Below, piece by piece: positions 1-7,368 of a stretch of DNA of 64,000 nucleotides. The translations under genes and the position numbers were made by a program. Within the stretch, counting starts at the first letter, position 1. The number at the start of each line of letters is the position of its first letter. This DNA comes from Hungatella effluvii (GTDB taxonomy: Bacteria > Bacillota > Clostridia > Lachnospirales > Lachnospiraceae). The notes beneath the pieces were generated by a model. That model saw only the letters and a program-made list of their open reading frames with translations, did not search any database and was not told the origin of the DNA. Location: positions 258,992-322,991 of the forward strand of contig NZ_QJKD01000007.1 in assembly GCF_003201875.1 (NCBI RefSeq), given 5' to 3'.

Positions 1-549
1 TGGCAGCACATCATACTGCGTCTTTAAAGTCTGATACAGAGAGGCATTTGAAAAGTCGAAGCGGTCCAGCTTTGGAAAGCGATTTAAAGAGAGGTAATTG
101 ACCGTATAGACAAAGGGGATTCCATCCGAATAGCGGAGTCTTTCCAGTCTCAGGCATACATCAGACGGCGCGAGTTCCAATTTTTGATACAGATCTTCAT
201 CAAACTGTATTTTTTCCATGCTCAGGAGTCGGGTGGAGGGAACCTTACCGATCAGTTTCATCTCCTCATCGAAGCTCATAAGCTGATTCATAAAGATTCC
301 GCGGTTATCCGGACCCTTCACAAAGGAGCCGCAGCCACGTTTTCGTTCAATTCTTCCGCTGTTTACCAGTTCGTTATAGGCCTGGCGCACAACGGGCCTG
401 GAAACTCCGCAGGCCTTGCAGATGCCTTCCTCCGTAGGAAGCTTCTGGCCGGGCTTTAGGATTCCCTTCTGTATCGCCTCTATGATGCATTGACGTATCT
501 GTTCGTAAAGCGGAACAGAGCTGTATTTGTTAATCTTAATATAGTCCAA
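1..549 (-). CDS. GntR/HutC-family transcriptional regulator, partial (C-terminus outside window)
   Basis: The minus-strand frame reads without a stop from a TTG codon at 549-547 to the window edge, giving 183 residues. Residues about 8-75 form a GntR winged helix (the stretch around SVPLYEQIRQCI, KLPTEEGICKACGVSRPVVR and RIERKRGCGSFV). From about residue 100 a UTRA effector domain begins (LRLERLRYSDGIPFVYTVNY), which places it in the HutC subfamily whose ligands are usually sugar phosphates or related metabolites. TTG is chosen because no ATG or GTG lies in frame before the upstream stop region and GGGGTGA precedes it. It lies downstream of frlB-frlD on the same strand, so it is the likely local regulator (FrlR-like). 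The ligand is inferred from context only. Confidence 0.85.
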   Translation of the reverse strand, partial: MDYIKINKYSSVPLYEQIRQCIIEAIQKGILKPGQKLPTEEGICKACGVSRPVVRQAYNELVNSGRIERKRGCGSFVKGPDNRGIFMNQLMSFDEEMKLIGKVPSTRLLSMEKIQFDEDLYQKLELAPSDVCLRLERLRYSDGIPFVYTVNYLSLNRFPKLDRFDFSNASLYQTLKTQYDVLP

Positions 550-589
550 TTTTTCACCCCACAGATCCTGTAAAACATTACATTTCCGT

Positions 590-756
590 CTAGTACAGCA
601 TTGCGCAAGTTCCGGTGAATTCTGCACTCGCTATTCATGCCAGGACCACGCCCACGAAGCTAGACGTAGGGTCCACTACGCCGTCGCTTTGCGGGCGCGC
701 CCCTGGCGTAAATATCAAGCACATAATTCATCGAAACTTACGCAATGCTGTACTAG
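590..756. repeat. 167-bp palindromic element with CTAGTACAGC ends (MITE-like)
   Basis: The arms 590-611 and 735-756 are inverted repeats matching at 21 of 22 positions, and similarity continues inward to about 40 nt per arm with a few mismatches. Further inside, GCCAGG at 639-644 pairs with CCTGGC at 702-707, and CGTAG 665-669 pairs with CTACG 676-680 around a 6-nt loop. The whole element could therefore fold as one long hairpin. It fills the gap between the 3' end of the FrlD-like gene and the start of the GntR gene. The same ends occur at 34112-34161. It has no coding capacity. A mobile miniature element or an RNA hairpin are both possible. Confidence 0.8.
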
Positions 757-777
757 TATAACAGGAAAAGCCATCTT

Positions 778-1641
778 TTACAATGGGCTGCCGGCATACG
801 TTACATAACCGAAACTTCCCTTTTTCATACAGTTCGCAGTGGAGTAGGCGGTGGCCTTTTCCAGAGCCAGCCTGATCGTGGCGGGGGCAGGAATACAGCC
901 TTTTGTCCAGCCCTGTTCATACAGAGCGATGACAAAGGCGGTGAGAAAGGAGTCCCCGGCCCCCATCGTGTCAACCGGATCGATATATTCCGCCTTTCCG
1001 TATACCAGAGAAGTCCCGTCAGATACGCACTGACCGGAGCTTCCCATGGTGATCAGGACGAGTCCTGTGTTTCTTTTGTGGAGCGGTTCACAGAATGATC
1101 GTATCTCCGATTCCTCCATTGGAGGGCATGAAAACAGGGCCAGGTCCAGCCCACAGCAGACCTTATCGTAATAGAAATCAGTTCTGTATTTTTCCTTTTC
1201 ACCAAAATCGTAGGTGAATAAAGCTGGAAGACCGCTGAGCCGGGACATCTCTTCTTCCATTTTTGCATTACAGGAACTGTGAATCAGAGAAAATGATCTT
1301 AAGTATTCCATATCGTCTTGCTGAAGCCGCAGCGGTCCGGACCATTGATCTCCGGCCGTGATGCCCAGATAGGTGCGTTCCCCGTTTGTGACGCGGTAGC
1401 GGCAGCATTTGGTGATGGTTCCTGGGACTTTTTTGCATCTTGAGAAGTCCACATGAAAACGGTTCAGCGCATCGACTATGACTTCAGACATGGCGTCATC
1501 GGCCAGATTGCCCATGTAGGCAGCTTCCGCACCGAGTATGGAGGCGTGGACTGCAGCATTTAAAGCGTTTCCACCCGGATATATGGCGCCGGTATTTGTA
1601 TAGTAGTCGATGACATTGTCACCGAGCCCCAAAAGTCTCAT
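778..1641 (-). CDS. frlD: PfkB-family sugar kinase, fructoselysine 6-kinase-like
   Basis: This 287-residue ribokinase-fold kinase has the N-terminal PfkB signature (YPGGNALNAAVHASILGA, residues 21-38) and the C-terminal signature DTMGAGDSF with the catalytic Asp at 230. Length and motifs fit FrlD, which phosphorylates fructoselysine taken up by the cell. Its ATG overlaps the stop of the upstream SIS-domain gene by four bases (ATGA), so the two are translationally coupled. That pairing with an FrlB-like deglycase is the main reason for the FrlD call. Another Amadori-type or ribose-like sugar is possible, because PfkB specificity cannot be read from motifs alone. Confidence 0.75.
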   Translation of the reverse strand: MRLLGLGDNVIDYYTNTGAIYPGGNALNAAVHASILGAEAAYMGNLADDAMSEVIVDALNRFHVDFSRCKKVPGTITKCCRYRVTNGERTYLGITAGDQWSGPLRLQQDDMEYLRSFSLIHSSCNAKMEEEMSRLSGLPALFTYDFGEKEKYRTDFYYDKVCCGLDLALFSCPPMEESEIRSFCEPLHKRNTGLVLITMGSSGQCVSDGTSLVYGKAEYIDPVDTMGAGDSFLTAFVIALYEQGWTKGCIPAPATIRLALEKATAYSTANCMKKGSFGYVTYAGSPL

Positions 1642-2639
1642 GAGTATTCACCCTTTCTGTAATAACGGCGGATGTCCAGGGAATGGTCTGTGATTACCTC
1701 AATATTCTTGCTGATTCGCTGCAGAACCGCGGCCATAATCATGGGGGAAAGAAGCGGGCGGTAACGATCGCTGATTCCCGGAAGTGCATAATCACGGCAG
1801 TCAAAGCAGGTCAGTTTATTCGTGTGCTTTTGGGCAAATGCTTTTACCTTTTCGTCGAGAGGCCTTGTCACCCCTTCTGTCAGGAGCAGGGTTACACATA
1901 CATCGTCCTCCAAAAGCTCCAGGGTGCCATGGAAGAATTCTGGTGAACTGACGGATTTCGTCCGTATCCACTGGGATTCCTCCAGGACACACATGGAATA
2001 GGAGTAGGCTGTGGGCCATAAGTCTCCGGAGCCGATCCAGATGTTATAGGGTTCCCGGCAGTATTTTTTCGCATAGCTGATACAGGCTTCATCGGCCTGA
2101 ATGCGAACCTGAGCCAGAGCGCTGCCCAGGCTGCCCAGTTCGTCTGCAAAACTTTTATAATCAGGAAAATAGCCTTTTATCTCGAGAATTTTACCGATTA
2201 ACAGATAAAAGACAAGCTCCTGGGGTCTTCCGTCCTTATAGATAAAGGAATAGTCGGATATCGCCTCCAGAGGTGAATCGGGGATTCCGATGACGGAGAC
2301 CAGACGGACACCTCGTTCTTTCAGGTACTGGGCCGCCTTCAGTGTATCCGGCGTGTCCCCGGACTTGGAGGTGAGAAATGCTATCGAATGGCTGGTAATA
2401 CGGTTGCAGCCGGTAAGAACCAGGTCAGCGGAAAGCATGGCGTCAGTCGGAATCGGCGAGTAATGGTTAATATAGTGCTGGAATGGCTGCATCATAGCCA
2501 TGGAGCCTCCGGAAGAGGTAAAGAACAGCAGATCGAATTCATCTGCGCAGATCTGGTCTGCAATGGCTTCAATCCGGTCTCTCTGAGCATAAATAAATTG
2601 ATAATTTTCCCGGATTACCGCCTCGTCAAAGTTAATCAT
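1638..2639 (-). CDS. frlB: SIS-domain sugar-phosphate deglycase, FrlB-like
   Basis: This 333-residue protein has two SIS domains. The first holds the phosphosugar loop SSGGSMAMM (residues about 42-50) and SKSGDTPDTL (about 111-120). The second contains SSPEFFHGTLELLEDD, the active-site region typical of the FrlB/GfrE deglycases, which split 6-phosphofructoselysine or related compounds into a hexose phosphate and an amine. It is first in a minus-strand operon, has an AAAGGAG site before ATG 2639, and is coupled to the kinase gene. Promoter motifs lie just upstream at 2672-2700. The substrate could be fructoselysine, glucoselysine or another glycation product. The family call is firm, the exact substrate is not. 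Confidence 0.75.
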   Translation of the reverse strand: MINFDEAVIRENYQFIYAQRDRIEAIADQICADEFDLLFFTSSGGSMAMMQPFQHYINHYSPIPTDAMLSADLVLTGCNRITSHSIAFLTSKSGDTPDTLKAAQYLKERGVRLVSVIGIPDSPLEAISDYSFIYKDGRPQELVFYLLIGKILEIKGYFPDYKSFADELGSLGSALAQVRIQADEACISYAKKYCREPYNIWIGSGDLWPTAYSYSMCVLEESQWIRTKSVSSPEFFHGTLELLEDDVCVTLLLTEGVTRPLDEKVKAFAQKHTNKLTCFDCRDYALPGISDRYRPLLSPMIMAAVLQRISKNIEVITDHSLDIRRYYRKGEYS

Positions 2640-2671
2640 AGCAAATCTCCTTTTCTCAATGGTTTATCACC

Positions 2672-2700
2672 ATTGTATGGATAAATGATTATATTGTCAA
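2672..2700 (-). promoter_or_regulatory. SigA-type promoter for frlB-frlD
   Basis: Read on the minus strand, TTGACA (2700-2695) and TACAAT (2677-2672) are separated by exactly 17 bp. The start codon of frlB lies about 33 bases downstream of the -10 box. No other promoter of this quality is visible on that strand. Confidence 0.75.
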
Positions 2701-2702
2701 TA

Positions 2703-2712
2703 TGTAATTACA
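2703..2712. promoter_or_regulatory. Candidate GntR operator
   Basis: TGTAATTACA is a perfect 10-bp palindrome touching the -35 box of the frlB promoter. Its GT-N4-AC core resembles HutC-type GntR sites. Binding by the regulator at 1-549 is inference. Confidence 0.4.
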
Positions 2713-2887
2713 ATATTACAGATAAATATTTAATTATATTTAGTAATTGAGAACTTCCCAGCGAATAAAATGGCTTCAGACCTCCTATCTGCAAAAATCG
2801 TATTATAATCGGAAATGATCTGGATTTGTGCACAAAATGCACAAAATAACAAGTAAAATATTATATAAAATAACTATAATAACCAAC

Positions 2888-2916
2888 TTGATTTTGGATA
2901 AAGGCTATGATATACT
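2888..2916 (+). promoter_or_regulatory. SigA-type promoter for the MFS transporter
   Basis: TTGATT (2888-2893) and TATACT (2911-2916) are spaced by 17 bp and lie about 54 bases before the ATG at 2970. The rest of the 330-bp divergent gap (2640-2969) is AT-rich, with no further structure that I could support. Confidence 0.7.
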
Positions 2917-2969
2917 GAGTTCATCAAAAATAACTAAACAAAGTTAAGAAATTAAATCGGGGTTGCACA

Positions 2970-4136
2970 ATGGGACGAGAAAGTAAGGATGGAAGTTTTC
3001 CGACAGGGCTGTTTTGCGTATATCTGGTGTATTTTTCAGGGCAGGCCATCTACAATACGTATCTAAACCTGTATCTGGCACAGATCGGATTTACTGCGAC
3101 GCAGATTGGGAGTATCATCTCGATCTCTACGGTTGCACTTCTGGCGGCACAGACTCTGTGGGGAATCTTAAGTGACCGTGCAAGGGTAAAGAACCGGGTG
3201 GTCTGTGTTCTCTATCTGGCCTCAATCCTTTCGGCCCTGGGCTTTTATCTCACGAGAAGCTACTGGCCGGTGGTACTGCTTGTAGCAGTCTTTGGAGCGT
3301 GCTTCGTGCCGATTGTACCGCTTAACGATAATATCACACTGGAATCCTTGGTGAACAGCAAATGGGATTATGGCTGGATCCGTATGGGAGGAACCATTGG
3401 ATACGCGATGACTGTGGTCTTGATTGGTTACTTCTTAAGGGATGAGTATTCAGCCATATTCTGGATCGTGGCGGCAGCCATGGGGCTGTGCCTGCTCTTT
3501 TCCCTGACGATACCGCCGGTGAAAGGGTTTAGAAACGAAAAAAAGAAATCCTCGGTCCGGGAGATATTATCCAACCGCACCCTCGTGGTTTTGATCGCTT
3601 TCAACTTGATTTATGGACTCGGCAACAGTTTTTTTTACAGCTTTTACTCACTCCATTTTGTTCAAATTGGGGGTAACAGCAGGCTGGTTGGCTGGATGAT
3701 GTTTGCCTGTTCGGCAGCCGAGGCGCCGTGCCTCATGTTTATGCACCGTCTGGTCAAAAAGATGGGAGTCGCAAAGGTCTTGATTCTGGCAGGCGTCCTG
3801 ACCTGCGTCCGGTGGACGCTTCTCTATTATCTGACGGATCCGGTGTTAATTATCGTTACGAATCTGCTCCACGGCTTCAGCTATACCGGAATTACATACT
3901 GCCTGCTGAATTACATTAACAGAAGAGTTCCGCCGGATTTACGGGCCAGCGGCCAGGTGCTGAACGCCACCATGAGTACCGTATTCAGCAAACTGATTTT
4001 TGGATATATCGGAGGCGCGGCCTTCGAGCTGTGGGGGGCTGGTTCCATGATGGCCTGCTCAGCAATTACCATAGGAGCGGCAACTCTGTTCTTTGCAGTC
4101 TGGAGCAGAGGGAAACAGGAGAGTCTGTCTTTTTAG
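2970..4136 (+). CDS. Major facilitator superfamily transporter (LacY/NupG-like MFS_1_like)
   Basis: The 388-residue protein has about twelve hydrophobic segments. The conserved loop between helices 2 and 3 appears as GILSDRARVKNR (around residue 65). Its overall pattern fits the MFS_1_like group that contains LacY-type and nucleoside-type proton symporters. It is divergent from frlB-frlD and just upstream of a sugar ABC importer, so a role in taking up a sugar or sugar conjugate is likely but unproven. A small inverted repeat, AGCAGTTAAACTGCT, spans its stop codon and may weaken read-through into the next gene. The substrate cannot be stated. Confidence 0.75.
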   Translation: MGRESKDGSFPTGLFCVYLVYFSGQAIYNTYLNLYLAQIGFTATQIGSIISISTVALLAAQTLWGILSDRARVKNRVVCVLYLASILSALGFYLTRSYWPVVLLVAVFGACFVPIVPLNDNITLESLVNSKWDYGWIRMGGTIGYAMTVVLIGYFLRDEYSAIFWIVAAAMGLCLLFSLTIPPVKGFRNEKKKSSVREILSNRTLVVLIAFNLIYGLGNSFFYSFYSLHFVQIGGNSRLVGWMMFACSAAEAPCLMFMHRLVKKMGVAKVLILAGVLTCVRWTLLYYLTDPVLIIVTNLLHGFSYTGITYCLLNYINRRVPPDLRASGQVLNATMSTVFSKLIFGYIGGAAFELWGAGSMMACSAITIGAATLFFAVWSRGKQESLSF

Positions 4137-4187
4137 CAGTTAAACTGCTTAAAAAATAAAATGATATGAATCAGAAGGAGAGGAATC

Positions 4188-5516
4188 ATGAAAAAAACAA
4201 AAAAGATGTTAGCTTTACTCGCAGGTTCAGCGATGATTATCTCATCCCTTGCAGGCTGTGGCCAGTCACCAACAGCAACCCAGGGGGGAAATGAGAGCAC
4301 GAAACAGGCCGATGCAGGCCAGGACTCCGGAAAGAAGGCAGAATCCGGCGCAAAAGAGAAGATCCGTGTATTCACGTTCTTTACCGGATCCGATCAGTGG
4401 GCTCCGGTGTGGTCGGAAGTGATCGACGAATATATGCAGGCCAACCCGGGCATTGAGATTGTAGATGAGTCTGCGCCTACCGCGGGAGCGAACGATGTGT
4501 TCCGTACAAAGATGCAGGCGGATATCGCTGCCCGCACTCCTGCGGATCTATGTCTGTTCTATACGGGGGCGGATGGAAAGCCTCTGGTGGACTCCGGACT
4601 TTTTGTGGATCTTGGACCATCTATGGAAGCAGACCAGGACTGGTCTAAGAATTTCAAGCAGTCCGCACTGGACGGTCAGAAATACGATGGCAAGCAGTAC
4701 AGTCTTCCTTATCTCGGCTATTATGAAGGACTCTTCTATAATAAAAAACTGTTTGACCAGTACAGCCTCGAAGAGCCGACATCGTACGATAATATTATGA
4801 AAGCGGTCGAGGTGTTTGCCCAGAATGGAATTCCGGCGTTTGCAGCCTCCATGGCGAAACCTTCCTACGTTCTGGAGCTGGCTATTTTAGCCCAGGCGGG
4901 AGCGGAAGGCCATAAGAATTACTTTGATGACAGCTGGGCCCCGGCGCTCGACTGTATCGCTGACCTGTATCAGAAGGAAGCATTTCCGAAGGATACCATG
5001 ACTATTTCAGAAGACGACATCCGTCTGATGTTTAAGGAAGGCAAGGCAGCCATGATGTTTAACGGCTCCTGGTGTGTCAGCGCCCTGGAGGACAATCCGG
5101 ATATGCGGCTGATTTCCATGCCGGCTCTTCCTGGAGGAAAGGGCGGAGAAAGCTGTGCGCTTGCCGGTTTTGGCTCCGGATGGTTTTTAAGCAAGGAAGC
5201 GTCAGAACGCAGTGAAGAGTCCTTAAAGCTCTTAAAATACCTGACTTCACCGGAGATCATGCAGCGTTTTATCGCAGTAGGCGGAAGCTCAGCGGTAGAG
5301 TGCCCGGCACCGGAGGGCGCCTCTGAACTGATGAAGAGCGCGGTTCTTATGTTAAACAAAGCAACCTATACCGATACGGCAATCGATTCCCAGGTAAGCC
5401 GCGAGGCCTGGATGGCAATCGCAGACGACGGCACCCCGTATCTGGTAGAAGGCAAGAAGAGCAGCCTGGATCTCCTGGCAGAAGCAAGAAAAATTCAGGA
5501 AGCAGTAAACAGATAA
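4188..5516 (+). CDS. ABC sugar transporter, extracellular binding lipoprotein
   Basis: This 442-residue protein begins with a lipoprotein signal peptide ending in the lipobox LAGC, with Cys24 the lipidated residue. A Thr/Glu/Gly-rich linker follows, then a type-1 solute-binding fold of the MalE/UgpB class (KIRVFTFFTGSDQWAPVW onward, and AAMMFNGSW near residue 290). It would capture an oligosaccharide or sugar derivative outside the membrane and deliver it to the two permeases encoded next. No ATPase gene accompanies it, as is usual for CUT1 importers in Firmicutes, which share MsmK/UgpC-type ATPases. The AAGGAGAGG site before ATG 4188 is strong. Confidence 0.88.
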   Translation: MKKTKKMLALLAGSAMIISSLAGCGQSPTATQGGNESTKQADAGQDSGKKAESGAKEKIRVFTFFTGSDQWAPVWSEVIDEYMQANPGIEIVDESAPTAGANDVFRTKMQADIAARTPADLCLFYTGADGKPLVDSGLFVDLGPSMEADQDWSKNFKQSALDGQKYDGKQYSLPYLGYYEGLFYNKKLFDQYSLEEPTSYDNIMKAVEVFAQNGIPAFAASMAKPSYVLELAILAQAGAEGHKNYFDDSWAPALDCIADLYQKEAFPKDTMTISEDDIRLMFKEGKAAMMFNGSWCVSALEDNPDMRLISMPALPGGKGGESCALAGFGSGWFLSKEASERSEESLKLLKYLTSPEIMQRFIAVGGSSAVECPAPEGASELMKSAVLMLNKATYTDTAIDSQVSREAWMAIADDGTPYLVEGKKSSLDLLAEARKIQEAVNR

Positions 5517-5533
5517 CAGGAAAGAGGGATTGC

Positions 5534-5561
5534 GGCGGCAGAAGTGAGAGCTTTTGCCGCC
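5534..5561 (+). promoter_or_regulatory. Intercistronic stem-loop between binding-protein and permease genes
   Basis: GGCGGCAGAAG (5534-5544) pairs with CTTTTGCCGCC (5551-5561) through one G-U pair and a 6-nt loop. No T-run follows, so it is not a classical terminator. It probably protects or sets the 3' end of the binding-protein message, allowing excess binding protein over permease. Confidence 0.6.
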
Positions 5562-5589
5562 CTGACAGAAAAGAGAGGGGAAATGCTTC

Positions 5590-6459
5590 ATGAAGGCGAA
5601 AAGACAAAGGACAGCAATCATATTCTTGATTCCTGCCGTGGTGCTGCTGCTGTGTTTCATGATATATCCGCTGGGAAAAACCATCTTTTACAGCTTCACT
5701 GCATGGTATAATTTTTCCACGGAACAGACCTTTATTGGCCTCGATAATTATAAGGAATTAATTGCCGATCCCGTGATTCGGGTGGCTCTTCGCAACACTG
5801 TGATTCTGATGGCAGGAGTACTTATTTTCCAGATCGGATTTGCCCTTATCCTGGCGATCATGGTCGATGGAATCAGGCACTGTTTTAAGTTCTTCCGCAC
5901 GATTTATTTTTTCCCTATCGTTATTTCAGCTACGGCGATCGGCCTTATGTTTACCCTGATTTATAAATATGAATACGGTCTGCTCAACTATTTCGTTGTT
6001 TTGTTTGGCGGAGAGAAACAGGTATGGATCAATGAGAAGTCATCGATATACTTAGCCCTGATTCCGGTTGTGTGGCAGTATGTGGGCTTCTATTTCGTCA
6101 TATTCTTAACGGGAATTGCCAACATTCCCGCTGATATATATGAATCGGCTATGCTCGATGGAATAAGGCCCTTGCAGAAGGCCGCCTACATAACCATTCC
6201 CATGCTGAGAAGCGTGCTCACCTCATCGATTGTTCTGGTAATTTCCGGCTGCTTTAAAGTGTTCGATATCATTTTCATGGTCACCAATGGAGGACCACTG
6301 GATTCCAGCCAGCTGCTCAGCACCTATATGTATCAGAAGGCGTTTGCGCGCGGGAACGGAGGCTATGCCAGCTCCATTGCGATTGTCATGATCGTGCTTG
6401 GCGTGGCGGTGACCAGCGTACTCAGAAAGCTGCTTTCGGGAGGTGAGGAAAATGAATGA
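5590..6459 (+). CDS. ABC sugar transporter permease, MalF/UgpA type
   Basis: A 289-residue membrane protein with about six helices. The EAA loop contacting the ATPase reads YESAMLDGIRPLQKAAYITI (about residues 180-199), the usual BPD_transp_1 signature. The first helix (TAIIFLIPAVVLLLCFMIY) is typical of MalF-like subunits. It forms a heterodimer with the next gene product and acts in the cytoplasmic membrane. Its stop overlaps the following gene's start by eight bases, so the two permeases are translationally coupled. Confidence 0.9.
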   Translation: MKAKRQRTAIIFLIPAVVLLLCFMIYPLGKTIFYSFTAWYNFSTEQTFIGLDNYKELIADPVIRVALRNTVILMAGVLIFQIGFALILAIMVDGIRHCFKFFRTIYFFPIVISATAIGLMFTLIYKYEYGLLNYFVVLFGGEKQVWINEKSSIYLALIPVVWQYVGFYFVIFLTGIANIPADIYESAMLDGIRPLQKAAYITIPMLRSVLTSSIVLVISGCFKVFDIIFMVTNGGPLDSSQLLSTYMYQKAFARGNGGYASSIAIVMIVLGVAVTSVLRKLLSGGEENE

Positions 6460-7306
6460 CGACAGAAAAGGGCGCGGAAAAGAGCTGGCAGCAGCTGTTT
6501 TAAAATACGTGATTTTGCTTTCCTGGGCGCTGACGACAATCATCCCTCTGCTGTGGGTATTCGTCAACTCCTTTAAGACGTCAGAAGAGATCGTAAAAAA
6601 TGGCGTGGCACTGCCTTCCGCCATTCAGTTCAACAATTACAAGACAATCATGAGTTATCCGGATTTAAGCATGTCCAGAGCGTTTCTGAACAGCTTTATT
6701 ATTTCCGGTTCCGTGGTAGTCGGAGTGGTGCTTGTGGCCGGATTAGCGGCGTTTGCGCTGGGAAGATTCCGTTTTCAATGGACGAGATACGCGGATGCAG
6801 TACTTATTGCCTGCCTCCTGGTTCCCTCCTTTGCAACCATGATTCCCAACTTTGTAACGATCAGCAAGCTTCCGATCAGAGGAACTCATGCGGCGGCCAT
6901 TATCCCTCAGATTGCGGGAAATCTCTGCTTTTCCATCACATTGCTGACCGGATTTATGCGTTCGCTGCCTGATGAACTGGATGAGGCCGCCATTATGGAC
7001 GGCGCTACACCCATCTATGTCTTTTCCCGTATTACCATGCCGCTGTCCAAACCGATGTTCTCGACAGTCGGAATCATGGTATTCATCTGGTCTTATAACG
7101 ACTTGCTGACATCCATGGTCTATTTGTCACAGCGTTCCAAGCAGCCGGTCTGCGTGATTCTATCCATGGTCAGCAATATGTTCGGAACCGATTACGGAAG
7201 TATGATGGCAGCGATCATCGTGACAATCGTGCCGCTGCTCATTCTTTATGTAATATCCCAGGAGCAGGTTATCAAAGGTCTTACGGCGGGGGCGGTGAAA
7301 GGCTGA
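6452..7306 (+). CDS. ABC sugar transporter permease, MalG/UgpE type
   Basis: A 284-residue permease with about six helices and the EAA motif DELDEAAIMDGATPIYVFSR (about residues 170-189). ATG 6452 is preferred over GTG 6443 because GGGAGG (6439-6444) lies at correct spacing from the ATG and would overlap the GTG. It is the partner of the MalF-type permease and completes the membrane part of the importer. The GH9 hydrolase gene follows after 62 bases, suggesting that imported oligosaccharide is cut inside the cell. Confidence 0.9.
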   Translation: MNDDRKGRGKELAAAVLKYVILLSWALTTIIPLLWVFVNSFKTSEEIVKNGVALPSAIQFNNYKTIMSYPDLSMSRAFLNSFIISGSVVVGVVLVAGLAAFALGRFRFQWTRYADAVLIACLLVPSFATMIPNFVTISKLPIRGTHAAAIIPQIAGNLCFSITLLTGFMRSLPDELDEAAIMDGATPIYVFSRITMPLSKPMFSTVGIMVFIWSYNDLLTSMVYLSQRSKQPVCVILSMVSNMFGTDYGSMMAAIIVTIVPLLILYVISQEQVIKGLTAGAVKG

Positions 7307-7368
7307 CCTGTCGGCGTATCAGTAAAACATCCCGCCGCAGGCGGAAGTAAATTTGGAGGATCGATTTT

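Noticed and set aside
184..459. Plus-strand ORF of 91 codons
   Set aside because: It is antisense to the GntR gene, whose minus-strand frame has clear family motifs throughout.
590..756. CRISPR repeat or phage attachment site
   Set aside because: There is no regular repeat-spacer array, no cas or integrase gene, and no tRNA nearby.
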